Shown here: piece after piece, positions 43,987 through 52,053 of the stretch
How the letters are laid out: every line of letters starts with the position of its first letter
How positions within the stretch are numbered: position 1 is the first letter of the stretch
Origin: CBDAQA01 sp965198865
Lineage (GTDB): Bacteria > Planctomycetota > Phycisphaerae > Tepidisphaerales > Tepidisphaeraceae
DNA length: 64,000 nucleotides
Assembly: GCA_965198865.1 (NCBI GenBank)
Contig: CBDAQA010000003.1
Span: 434,001-498,000, forward strand
Direction: 5' to 3'
Notes under the pieces: generated by a model
Database searches by the model: none
Told to the model about the DNA's origin: nothing
The model's input: the letters and a program-made list of their open reading frames with translations, nothing else
Made by a program: the position numbers and the translations under genes

Positions 43987-44508
43987 GAATCGGTCGTAGA
44001 ACAATAGGGTGGCGATCGTCTTCGCGTCCTCGATCCGCCCGTCGCGGATCATCTCGACGCAGTCGGCGAACGGGGTCGGGACGACCTCGATCTCCTCCCC
44101 CTCGTCCGGGTCGACCGCCGCCGGCTCAAGGTTGAACGCGGCGAAGGCGTACAGCCGTTCGGAGATGATCCCGGGCGAGGCGAAGAACGCCGTCAGCGGC
44201 TGCAGCCGGCCGGCGATGAAGCCGGTCTCCTCGATCAGCTCTCGGCCGGCGCAGTTGATGGGGATCTCCCCCTTCTCCAGCGTCCCCGCCGGCAGCTCCA
44301 GCAGCACCTGCCCGACCGCGTAGCGCCGGTTGCGGATCAGCACCACGGTGCCGTCGGACATCAGCGGCAGGATCACCACCGCCCCCGGGTGGACGACGAC
44401 CTCTTTCTCGATCCGCTTGCCGGTCCCGTCGTCGGTCAGCTTGTGAAGCTCCAGCCGCACGCGGGCACCGGAGTAGATCACCTGCTTGTCAACGACGCTG
44501 TAGGACAT
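43963..44508 (-). CDS. NUDIX hydrolase, ADP-ribose pyrophosphatase-like
   Basis: A 181-residue cytoplasmic pyrophosphohydrolase. The Nudix box is complete (GTLEKGEIPINCAG then RELIEETGF, fitting GX5EX7REUXEEXGU). The N-terminal dimer strand VYSG-like region reads DKQVIYSGARVRLELHKL, as in ADP-sugar pyrophosphatases, and a central AFFASPGIISERLYAFAA is typical of that group. The last codons (ARVTSP) are encoded by the repeat at 43964-43986. ATG 44508 gives the usual length. TATACT about 27 bases upstream (44532-44537) could be its -10. Confidence 0.9.
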   Translation of the reverse strand: MSYSVVDKQVIYSGARVRLELHKLTDDGTGKRIEKEVVVHPGAVVILPLMSDGTVVLIRNRRYAVGQVLLELPAGTLEKGEIPINCAGRELIEETGFIAGRLQPLTAFFASPGIISERLYAFAAFNLEPAAVDPDEGEEIEVVPTPFADCVEMIRDGRIEDAKTIATLLFYDRFVARVTSP

Positions 44509-44566
44509 CGATCGGTACTCCGGGGCCGACCCAGTATAGCGGTCGGCTCGGACCCGTATAGCAAAA

Positions 44567-45085
44567 TCAACTCGCCGGCTGCGCGGCCTTGAGGTCCCCC
44601 TGAGGTCGACGCCGAGGAGCGGGCCGGAGCAGTTGGGACACCGCCTCAAACACGAACGCGTAGATGCCCGGTTGCCCGCTCGCCCGTGGCCCCGCCACGT
44701 TCAGCGTGGCGATCCGGTGCCGCAGGAGAAACACCGCCATCAGCACCGCCGCCTCGCCAGCGGTGGCCAAGTCGGCGTCGATCATCAGGCACGGCTTACC
44801 GACCGTGCGGCAGAGGTCGACGGTCAGCCCCGACCCGCCGGTGACGGGGCCGAAGGCGATCACGACCGTGCCGTCGCTGTTGACGATGTTCCGCCGGGTG
44901 CGGGCGGGGTAGCTGGCGGTCGGCAGTTCGAGCAGCGGGTAGCGCGACGGGATCGAGCCGTCCTCGGCGCGACGGCCGCGCGGGCAGTGGCCGCCGCACG
45001 GGACGCCGAGCGCCAACGCCGCATCCAACGCGGCACGGTCGGCACCTGTTTGGCCACCGGAGACGATCGTGAGCGGGAACGACAC
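44567..45085 (-). CDS. Putative molybdenum (cofactor) carrier protein
   Basis: A 172-residue Rossmann-like protein of the MoCo-carrier/YpsA-related family. The N-terminal IVSGGQTGADRAALDAAL is the family signature, followed by GGHCPRGRRAEDGSIPSRYP. The later VVIAFGPVTGGSGLTVDLCR and KPCLMIDADLATAGE are typical nucleotide-loop segments. Such proteins are thought to bind molybdenum cofactor, which would suit a formate dehydrogenase, but biochemical support is thin. The start is GTG at 45085. Its stop lies 58 bases before the NUDIX start on the same strand. Confidence 0.82.
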   Translation of the reverse strand: MSFPLTIVSGGQTGADRAALDAALALGVPCGGHCPRGRRAEDGSIPSRYPLLELPTASYPARTRRNIVNSDGTVVIAFGPVTGGSGLTVDLCRTVGKPCLMIDADLATAGEAAVLMAVFLLRHRIATLNVAGPRASGQPGIYAFVFEAVSQLLRPAPRRRPQGDLKAAQPAS

Positions 45086-45171
45086 GACGCCTGTGTAGCG
45101 ACGGCCCGGTGGGCCGGCAAGACCCTGTTGCCGGCCCTCCGGGCCGTTGCCAAACAGTGCAACGCCAAGGG

Positions 45172-45564
45172 TCAGGTTGCCGGCAAATGAGCCGCAATTG
45201 CCTCGGTCAACCGGCCTTTGTCTAAACTGCCGGCAGCCACGGCCAACGTGAGGTCGGCCAGTTCGTCGGGATCCATCTTGAGCGGCTGGTCGTTCATCCC
45301 CAAGAATGCGATGGCAGCCGCCACGGCAAAGCGCTTGTTCCCGTCGCAGAACGCGTGGTTCTTCGCCAGGCTGAAGAGGTAGGTCGCCGCCATGCTGGCC
45401 AGGTCGGGGTTCAGGTACTGGCCGCCGAACGTGGCCATCGGTGCCCCGATCGCGGATTCTAGTCGTTCGGGCTTGAGAATGCCCTCGGCACCGCCGTACA
45501 GGTCCAGTTGCTCGGCGTGCAGTTCAAGGATCTCGTCGCGGCTCAGGAATCGCACGTCCCCCAT
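45172..45564 (-). CDS. doc: Doc/Fic family toxin
   Basis: A 130-residue Doc-type toxin. The Fic motif HAFCDGNKRFA (HxFx(D/E)GNKR) is intact, after KNH. The N-terminal FLSRDEILELHAEQLDLYGG and the ESAIGAPMATFGG segment are typical of Doc. Doc proteins phosphorylate EF-Tu or modify other targets. The gene begins 6 bases after the stop of its antitoxin, the usual order of an antitoxin-toxin operon. Confidence 0.93.
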   Translation of the reverse strand: MGDVRFLSRDEILELHAEQLDLYGGAEGILKPERLESAIGAPMATFGGQYLNPDLASMAATYLFSLAKNHAFCDGNKRFAVAAAIAFLGMNDQPLKMDPDELADLTLAVAAGSLDKGRLTEAIAAHLPAT

Positions 45565-45570
45565 GGGCGC

Positions 45571-45795
45571 TCACTCGGCCAGCCGCTTGAACGTCTTGGC
45601 GTAGCGCTGGTGCATCTTCGCCTTCACCGCCTCGAACTTCCTGCGATCGCCAGCCGGGGCTGGCGAGAGGACCAGCTTACCGTTCTCGACGTCGATCTTC
45701 ACCGGCGTGGTCTCGTCCAGTTGGACGACCTGCAACAACGCTTTGTCGAGCACGATTGCAAGCGAGTTGCCAGACTTCGTGAGCATCTTCACCAT
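45571..45795 (-). CDS. AbrB/MazE-type antitoxin of the Doc system
   Basis: A 74-residue protein with the swapped-hairpin DNA-binding N-terminus of the AbrB/MazE group: MVKMLTKSGNSLAIVLDKAL, followed by LDETTPVKIDVENGKLVLSP. The basic C-terminal part (RRKFEAVKAKMHQRYAKTFK) would wrap around the toxin. It would repress its own promoter, and a TATTAT about 25 bases upstream may be the -10. Confidence 0.88.
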   Translation of the reverse strand: MVKMLTKSGNSLAIVLDKALLQVVQLDETTPVKIDVENGKLVLSPAPAGDRRKFEAVKAKMHQRYAKTFKRLAE

Positions 45796-45920
45796 GGCAG
45801 GCCTCCCGGGACGTCACGACATAATACTGACCGTCGCTTGCATCGTCCACGTTGAACCACGGCTTGAGTGTCGCCGAGAACAGACGGGCGGCGGACCGCT
45901 CCTTTGCGGGCGTCGTCAGC

Positions 45921-47483
45921 TCACCGCAGCCCGTACTCCCGCCACTTCCCCTCCACCAGCTTCAGCGTCGCGTCGTCGAACGCCAGCTCCGCCGGCCACG
46001 GGCGGACCTTCCCCTCGCTCGGCAACTTCACCGTCGCGTCGAACCCCATCTTCCCGCCGGCACCCAGTTCGATGGCCGCGTGATCCAGGATGTCCAACGG
46101 ACCCTTGACCAATTCAACGTCGCGTAACGGGTCGCAGTTGCTGAACAGGTGGAACAGGACCGCCTGCTCATCGTGCACGTCGACGTGGTCGTCCACCACC
46201 ACGATGAACTTCGTCAGCGACATCTGTCCGGCACCCCAGATCGCGTGCATGACCCGCCGCGCCTGCTGGGGGTACTCCTTGCGGATCTTGATGAAGGCGC
46301 AGTTGTGGAAGACGCCACTGATCGGCAGGCTGTAGTCAACGATGTCGGGCACCAGCATCTTCAGCAGTGGCAGAAACACGCGCTCGGTGGCCTTGCCCAG
46401 GAAGTAGTCCTCCATGGGCGGCTTGCCAACGATCGTCGTGGGGTAGATCGCGTTCCGCCGCAGGGTGATGGCCGTCACGTGGAATGCCGGGAACCGGTCG
46501 GCCAGGCTGTAGAAGCCGGTGTGGTCGCCGAACGGCCCTTCCATCAGGGTTTGCTCGGGGTGAACCCAGCCCTCAACGACGATCTCGGCGTTGGCCGGCA
46601 CCTCAAGCGGGATCGTCTTGCACGGCACGAGCGGGATCCCGCCGCCGTTGAGGAACCCGGCGAACAGGTGCTCCTCGATGCCCGGCGGCAGCGGGGCGGT
46701 GGCGGCGTACGGCAGCACGCTCTCCCCGCCCAGCACGATGGCGGTCGGCATCCGCTCGCCGCGCCGCTTGTAGATCCGGTGGTGGCGGGCCCCGTCGTGG
46801 TGCATGTGCCAGTGCATGGCCGCCAGGCGAGGGCCGAATAGTTGGACGCGGTACATGCCGATGTTGCGGTCGCCGGTCTCGGGGTTGACGGTGTGGATCC
46901 CGCCCAGCGTGATGTACCGCCCGGTGCCGCGCGGGCTCGCCGCCACGCAGGCGGCGGGGTCGAACACCTGCCCGCTGTCCAGGTTCCCGTCCAGCGGCCA
47001 ACACTGGATGATCGGCAGCCGCGTCAGGTCGGCTTTGTCCCCCTCCAGCACGACCTCCTGGCAGATGCCGTTCCGCACCGACTTCGGCGGGTAGCTGGCC
47101 ATCTTCATCAGGTCCGGCAGCCGACGCATCTTGTCCATCAGCGTCGTCGGGATCTCCGGCTTCACCAACTGCTGCACGCGCTCGGCCAAGGCGTCGAGGT
47201 TGTCCGACCCCAACGCCTGGTTGATCCGCCAGTAGCTGCCGAACGTGTTGATGGCGACGGGGAGGTCGGACCCTTCAACGTTCTCGAACAGCAACGCCTT
47301 GCCGCCCAGCGCGGCCGCTGGCGACTTGTCGCGCTCGGCGTGCCCGTGCGGCGCCGGCGTCTTGCAGACGCGATCGGCGATGGCGGCGATCTCCAGCACC
47401 GGCGACACCGGGGCCCTGACGCGGGCCAGCTCGCCGTTGCGGTCGAGCAGCTGGATGAAGTCGGAGAAGGTCTCGGTTCCCAT
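45921..47483 (-). CDS. ubiD: UbiD family decarboxylase
   Basis: A 520-residue prenylated-FMN-dependent decarboxylase. The N-terminal FSDFIQLLDRNGELARV is the family start. Cofactor-binding parts include YITLGGIHTVNPETGDRNIG with MYRVQLFG, and the catalytic-core segment LMEGPFGDHTGFYSLADRFP. In vivo substrates can be 4-hydroxy-3-polyprenylbenzoate or other aromatic or alpha,beta-unsaturated acids, and no neighbour decides between them. No UbiX flavin prenyltransferase is in the window. ATG 47483 is preceded by TACCAT 8 bases upstream, so the message may be leaderless. Confidence 0.92.
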   Translation of the reverse strand: MGTETFSDFIQLLDRNGELARVRAPVSPVLEIAAIADRVCKTPAPHGHAERDKSPAAALGGKALLFENVEGSDLPVAINTFGSYWRINQALGSDNLDALAERVQQLVKPEIPTTLMDKMRRLPDLMKMASYPPKSVRNGICQEVVLEGDKADLTRLPIIQCWPLDGNLDSGQVFDPAACVAASPRGTGRYITLGGIHTVNPETGDRNIGMYRVQLFGPRLAAMHWHMHHDGARHHRIYKRRGERMPTAIVLGGESVLPYAATAPLPPGIEEHLFAGFLNGGGIPLVPCKTIPLEVPANAEIVVEGWVHPEQTLMEGPFGDHTGFYSLADRFPAFHVTAITLRRNAIYPTTIVGKPPMEDYFLGKATERVFLPLLKMLVPDIVDYSLPISGVFHNCAFIKIRKEYPQQARRVMHAIWGAGQMSLTKFIVVVDDHVDVHDEQAVLFHLFSNCDPLRDVELVKGPLDILDHAAIELGAGGKMGFDATVKLPSEGKVRPWPAELAFDDATLKLVEGKWREYGLR

Positions 47484-47618
47484 GCGGGCGGATGGTACGG
47501 GCGGCGTCGGATGCGCCGCGCACGTTTCACCCAAATTGTCCGTCCCAGCCGCGGCGGGCAGGCCTCGGACCGCTGGCCGCCGCCCGCAGCTGGAACGGCA
47601 GCGACGCCGACCGTCGCG

Positions 47619-48056
47619 TCAGATGTTCTCGAACGGGTACTGCGGCAGGCAGAACTCGGCGTACGCCTCGAACCAGGCGCCGGTGCCGAACGGGCGGCTG
47701 CGGCGGACGCGAGCGTTCACGGTCATCCGCCGGCCGTCGGGAGCGACCAAGCGCATCTGGACCTTCGCGCCGACCGGCAGCGGGACCGTGCCGATGAACC
47801 CGACCGACCACGCGTTGGCGTCGCGGGTGTAGACGTCGGTGTCGACCGCCGTGCCCCAGGTCAGGTCGGCCTGGACGTGATAGGTGCGGCGCTGGATCCC
47901 GCGGGGGTCGATGCGCGGCTGGCGGCTGGCGGTCAGCCGGGCCATCGCCCGCCGGGCCTCGGCCGGCAGCTGGGCGGTCGTCTCATAGCGGGGGCCGGTC
48001 AGGAAGTCGAAACTCGGCGTCGCGGTGGCGGTCGTCTGGGTGGTGGCGAGCAGCAT
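47619..48056 (-). CDS. PilZ-like domain protein
   Basis: A 145-residue protein with a beta-barrel that resembles PilZ. QRRTYHVQADLTWG followed by DANAWSVGFIGTVPLPVGAK corresponds to the RxxxR and (D/N)xSxxG region, though only partly canonical, and RMTVNARVRRSRPFG is the third strand group. It may bind cyclic di-GMP, or be a degenerate PilZ that does not. The N-terminal 45 residues are low-complexity. It is on its own, upstream of ubiD on the same strand with a gap of about 135 bases. Confidence 0.65.
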   Translation of the reverse strand: MLLATTQTTATATPSFDFLTGPRYETTAQLPAEARRAMARLTASRQPRIDPRGIQRRTYHVQADLTWGTAVDTDVYTRDANAWSVGFIGTVPLPVGAKVQMRLVAPDGRRMTVNARVRRSRPFGTGAWFEAYAEFCLPQYPFENI

Positions 48057-48451
48057 AGTTGATGAGCCTCAACAACGCCGCGAGCGGCCGATCCGTCGGC
48101 ATCCCTCGCGGCACACCCATCAGGTACTATTCGGTTCCGCCGAAGGGCAAATCGTGGGATGTCGGACAAATTGGCGAGCTGCTGGCGGGTCGTACCGGTT
48201 GCCGGATCTGGGAAGGGCGTGGATAAGACAATGGTCGCGAATCAGGCAATGGGTGACGTGGCGGGAATCGATGTTCCGTGTCGACGGTGTAGGTACATCT
48301 GCCGTTAGGCCATCATGCAATTACGCCTGTCACGCCGCATTGGGGAACAGGCACGACTGGCTCGACTGCGGGAAGCGGTCGACGGCAGGACGATGACGAT
48401 AGCCGCAGTCAGCTTGCACCCCCCGCGTCGTCTCCGTAACGTCCGAGGCCT
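48057..48451. other. Divergent intergenic region, no gene seen
   Basis: About 395 bases between the PilZ-like and YhaM-like genes, which point away from each other. No credible small frame or strong hairpin was seen. Both promoters should lie here. Confidence 0.4.
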
Positions 48452-49597
48452 ATGCCACGCCTCTACCTGCGGGACGCCAAGCCCGGCGACGTGTTCGAAG
48501 ATGTCTACGTGCTGACCAACAAGCAGCTGGCGGCGGCCAGTAACGGGAAGCCGTACCTGAAGGCTTTCGTGGGGGACCGGTCGGCCACGCTGACGGCGCG
48601 CTGGTGGAGCTGCACGAAGGCGATCTTCGACGACCTGCCCGATGGGGGATTCGTCCGGATTCGCGGGCGGGTCGAGAATTACCAGAACAACCTGCAGGTC
48701 GTCATCGAGCAGGCGTGGCCGCCGGAGGAGGGGTCGTACGACACGGCCGACCTGATCGCCCACACGACGCGCGACATCCCGCAGATGTTCGGGCGGCTGA
48801 CGACGATCCTGACCGGGATTCGCAACCGTCATTTGCGAGCGGTGATCGACGCCTACCTGTCGGACGACGACCTGATGGCCGACTTCCGGCACGCGCCGGC
48901 GGCGCAGAGCTTTCACCACGCGTTCCTGGGCGGGTTGCTGGAGCACACGCTGAACGCCGTCGAGGTGGCGGACGCGGTGTGCCCGTTCTACCCGGGTTTG
49001 AACCGGGACATGGTCGTGGCCGGGATCTTCCTGCACGACATCGCCAAGACGTGGGAGCTGACCTACGACATGGCGTTCGGGTACAGCGACGGCGGGCAGT
49101 TGGTGGGGCACATCGTGAAGGCGGCGATGTGGGTGGATGGAAAGCGGCGCGACGCCGAGGCGAAGCTCGGCGAGGAGGTCCCGCAGGTGCTGGTCGACGT
49201 GCTCCAGCACATCATCCTGAGCCACCACGGCGAGCACCAGTTCGGTAGCCCCAAGCTGCCCATGACGCCCGAGGCGATCGTCGTCCACATGGTCGAGAAC
49301 ATGGACGCGAAACTGATGATGGCGCTGTCGGCGTGCCGGGGCGAGGGCGGGGGGACGTGGACCGAGTATCAGAAGGCGTTCGGCGGGCGGATGTTCCGGC
49401 CGGACGTTGCACCGGCAGATGGGGCAACTCCGCGACGGCCAACGCCTGCGCGGGCCGAGCCCCGGCGCGAGGAGCCAAGGGTGGTCGAGCCCAAGTTCGT
49501 CGAGCCGAAGCCGGCCGAGCCCAAGGTGCCCGAGCCGGCGGTGAAGCTGGCGATCACGAACCCGCTGTTCGAGTCGATGGACATCAAGCGGCGTTGA
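48452..49597 (+). CDS. YhaM-like 3'-5' exoribonuclease (OB fold plus HD domain)
   Basis: A 381-residue protein. An OB-fold-like N-terminal domain (DVYVLTNKQLAAASNGKPYL, then FVRIRGRVENYQNNLQVVIE) is followed by an HD phosphohydrolase domain with HHAFLGGLLEHTLNAVEVAD, FLHDIAKTWEL (HD) and ILSHHGEHQFGSP. This domain order is that of YhaM/CBF1-type RNases. A Pro/Glu-rich C-terminal linker (VVEPKFVEPKPAEPKVPEP) is unusual. ATG 48452 begins MPRLYLRDAKPGDVFED, the normal family start. There is no clear ribosome site. Confidence 0.9.
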   Translation: MPRLYLRDAKPGDVFEDVYVLTNKQLAAASNGKPYLKAFVGDRSATLTARWWSCTKAIFDDLPDGGFVRIRGRVENYQNNLQVVIEQAWPPEEGSYDTADLIAHTTRDIPQMFGRLTTILTGIRNRHLRAVIDAYLSDDDLMADFRHAPAAQSFHHAFLGGLLEHTLNAVEVADAVCPFYPGLNRDMVVAGIFLHDIAKTWELTYDMAFGYSDGGQLVGHIVKAAMWVDGKRRDAEAKLGEEVPQVLVDVLQHIILSHHGEHQFGSPKLPMTPEAIVVHMVENMDAKLMMALSACRGEGGGTWTEYQKAFGGRMFRPDVAPADGATPRRPTPARAEPRREEPRVVEPKFVEPKPAEPKVPEPAVKLAITNPLFESMDIKRR

Positions 49598-49707
49598 CAC
49601 GAACGCGGGTTGGTTTTCCACCCGGCCACCCGATTGTGATAGAACTGGGGTGACATCGGGGGCGGTGTGCGCTCTCAGGGTGTGAGTCGAAAAGAAAGGA
49701 GCGATGC

Positions 49708-50094
49708 GTGAAGAAGGGGACACTGACGTGGGTGGCGGCTGCGGTGCTCGGCGGGGCGAGCCTGCTCGCCGGCCGGGTGACGGCCGAGACGCCGGCGACG
49801 CAGGCGACGACCAAGCCGGCCAAGATGGGGGCGAAGCATCGGAAGCTGACCAAGCCCTACTCGGACATGAAGTCGCTGACGCCGCAGCAGCAGGACCAGA
49901 TCGCCAAGCTGCACGAGGATGCGCTGGACCAGGTGAACAAGGTCCACGAGAAGGAGAAGGACGACATCTCCGCCCTGCTGACGCCGGAGCAGCAGACGGA
50001 GTTGAACGACGTCATGGGTAAGGAAAAGGACGAGCGCAAGGCGACCCCGCCGAAGCGCAAGCGGGGCGACGCGACCACCCTGCCGGCGAAGTGA
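49708..50094 (+). CDS. Small periplasmic helical protein, Spy/LTXXQ-like
   Basis: A 128-residue exported protein. The GTG start at 49708 follows AAAGGAG. The signal peptide is MKKGTLTWVAAAVLGGASLL, and the mature protein is Lys/Glu/Gln-rich and helical: SLTPQQQDQIAKLHEDALDQ, then LLTPEQQTELNDVMGK, twice the LTP.Q motif. This is like the LTxxQ motif of Spy/CpxP periplasmic chaperones, but the similarity is short. The C-terminus is basic. Confidence 0.72.
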   Translation: MKKGTLTWVAAAVLGGASLLAGRVTAETPATQATTKPAKMGAKHRKLTKPYSDMKSLTPQQQDQIAKLHEDALDQVNKVHEKEKDDISALLTPEQQTELNDVMGKEKDERKATPPKRKRGDATTLPAK

Positions 50095-50114
50095 TCGCGT
50101 TACATAGATGAGAG

Positions 50115-50150
50115 CCGCACGCCGATCCCGACTTCCAGGGCGGCGTGCGG
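50115..50150. terminator. Hairpin between convergent genes
   Basis: CCGCACGCCG (50115-50124) and CGGCGTGCGG (50141-50150) form a perfect 10-bp stem with a 16-base loop, 20 bases after the Spy-like stop and before the convergent response regulator. There is no T-run, so it may act in both directions or only as an RNA-end stabiliser. Confidence 0.55.
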
Positions 50151-50209
50151 TGCTGCGCGGGTCGGAGATGGAACCAGATCCCGTCGCTAAGCGGGACGTT
50201 GTCAGACCG

Positions 50210-50656
50210 TCACACTGCTTCGGGCAACGAGACGACCGGCATCTGCCCGCTGAGTTGCAGTTCCACCACGGTGATCAACTGTTCCGGATCGACCGGCTTG
50301 AGCAGCAGTGGCGGCAGCTGCCGCTCGGGCAGGCGGTTCATCTTCTTCTGGATGTCGTCCACGGGCATCCCCGATAGCAGGATCACAGGCAGCGACCGGC
50401 GGTGCGCCTGCAGATACGACAGCACCTCGAACCCGTCCCCCTGCGGCATGTTCAGGTCGAGCAGCAACAAGTCTACGGGGCACGCCTTGAGGTGCCGGAC
50501 CGCAGCCGTCCCGTCGCCGGCCTCGGCGACATGGTAGCCACGTTTGCGAAGAAAGGATGAGAGTGCCGTTCGCTGCACCGGCGAGTCATCCGCCACTAAC
50601 AATTGTGGAAGCGACTCGATTGTGACGTCCTTCAGGACGGCGGGTTCGGCCTGCAT
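50210..50656 (-). CDS. Single-domain response regulator
   Basis: A 148-residue receiver protein. The acid pocket is QLLVADDSPVQ, the phospho-acceptor Asp is in LLLLDLNMPQGDGFEVL, the Thr/Ser is in VILLSGMP, and the Lys is in LLLKPVD. It has no output domain, so it probably acts by protein contact, possibly with the HDOD kinase and regulators encoded just upstream. ATG 50656 starts the family-length frame. Confidence 0.9.
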   Translation of the reverse strand: MQAEPAVLKDVTIESLPQLLVADDSPVQRTALSSFLRKRGYHVAEAGDGTAAVRHLKACPVDLLLLDLNMPQGDGFEVLSYLQAHRRSLPVILLSGMPVDDIQKKMNRLPERQLPPLLLKPVDPEQLITVVELQLSGQMPVVSLPEAV

Positions 50657-50769
50657 GTTCCGCTATTATTCCACTGCCAGCGTGCAATGCCAGCGTAAAA
50701 GTGCGGAGGCCCTAAGATTTATCACACCTTGGCCGGTTGGGGGATATGCTTAAATAGGCGGATTGCGAG

Positions 50770-51951
50770 CTAAAAGGGCGGGGCTTCGCCACGCTTCCAC
50801 CAGTTCTCAGGTCGGCGATCCTCGGACTCTTCATCGTCGCCGTAGTTGCCGGAATCCTCGGCGAAGGGGCTGATGGATTCGCCATCGCCCCCCTCGTCGG
50901 TGACGGCCGGATCGCGGACGACCGCGGCGAGCGACGTGGCGAACACGGGGCTAATCGCCTTCAGCACGGCCACGTCCTCCTCGGTGAACGACGCCGCCGC
51001 GTCGCGGAAGAAGACCAGCGCCGCCAACGGCTCGCCCAGGTAGGTGGCCGACAGCGCCAGCACGTCCTGCTGGGCGAACGCCAGTCGCTGACCCGTGGTC
51101 AGCTTGCCCTTGAGGTCGGCCCCGACGCAGTGGAGCAGCCCGTCGCGGGCCAGCGGGGGCAGGATGGCGGTGCGCATCGCCTCGACGATCTCGTCCTCGC
51201 CGGCCACGGTGTGCTTCATGTACGCGCCGAGCTGGAAGACGCCCTCGTCGCTGGCCAGCCACAGGCCGACGTTCGACGGGCCCAGTTCCCGCAGCACCCA
51301 GTCCATCGTGTGGCAGAGCAGCTGTTCCAGGTCGTCCCCGGCGACGGCGATGTGCTTGCGGAACCCCTCGGCCGTGCGGACCCCGTCGACCTGCCTCGCC
51401 AGGTCCGTGTAGGCCCCGATCAGGTCGTTGCAGAGCAGGTCGACCTTCTGGCTGACCAACCGACGGGCAGCCGACAGCTTGCGGACGGCTCCGCGCAGCC
51501 GGGCGATCCGCTTGTCGGCCCGAGCCCCCGCGGCCTGGTTGTCCAGCGCCCGGCGGACGCGGTCGACGATCTGGGCGTGGTCGAACGGCTTGGGCAGGAA
51601 GTCGACGGCCCCGTCCCGCAGGGCGGCGACGGCGCGGTCCACGGTGGGCGAGCCGGTGATGACGATGGTGGACGCCGTCGGGCACGCCCGCCGCAGCAGG
51701 GGGAGCAGCGACATGCCGTTCCCGTCGGGCAGGCCGACATCGGTGACCATCAGGTCGAACCCCCGCCCGTTCCCGCAGGCGGCCAGCACGCGTTCGGCTT
51801 GCGCCAGCGAGTGGGCGACCGTGATGGCGCACTCCATGCCGGTCAGGGCGGTCGTCAGCACGTCGACGAGCGACGGCTCGTCGTCCACCAGCAGGACCCG
51901 GGGCCGGTGCTTCTGTGCCGGGGGCTTGATGGACTTGGCTGTCGAGGGCAT
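50770..51951 (-). CDS. Response regulator with C-terminal GAF-like sensory domain
   Basis: A 393-residue protein. An N-terminal receiver has RVLLVDDEPSLVDVL, the Asp in LMVTDVGLPDGNGMSL, IVITGSPT and FLPKPFD. A coiled linker (residues about 130-180) is followed by a GAF-like domain, with VGLWLASDEGVFQLGAYMKH and the late strand EPLAALVFFRDAAASFTEED. The acidic C-terminal tail (DDEESEDRRPENWWKR) is unlike a DNA-binding domain. AAGG lies before ATG 51951. It sits between the single-domain regulator and the HDOD kinase, so it probably shares their pathway. Confidence 0.85.
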   Translation of the reverse strand: MPSTAKSIKPPAQKHRPRVLLVDDEPSLVDVLTTALTGMECAITVAHSLAQAERVLAACGNGRGFDLMVTDVGLPDGNGMSLLPLLRRACPTASTIVITGSPTVDRAVAALRDGAVDFLPKPFDHAQIVDRVRRALDNQAAGARADKRIARLRGAVRKLSAARRLVSQKVDLLCNDLIGAYTDLARQVDGVRTAEGFRKHIAVAGDDLEQLLCHTMDWVLRELGPSNVGLWLASDEGVFQLGAYMKHTVAGEDEIVEAMRTAILPPLARDGLLHCVGADLKGKLTTGQRLAFAQQDVLALSATYLGEPLAALVFFRDAAASFTEEDVAVLKAISPVFATSLAAVVRDPAVTDEGGDGESISPFAEDSGNYGDDEESEDRRPENWWKRGEAPPF

Positions 51952-52053
51952 GGATACCTTTCCAGTCGGACGCTCGCCGCCGTGGTGCATCGACCATCGG
52001 CGACGAGCGGTACAAAGTTTTCGGGGCGGCCCATGAGCGATCGGAACGCCGGG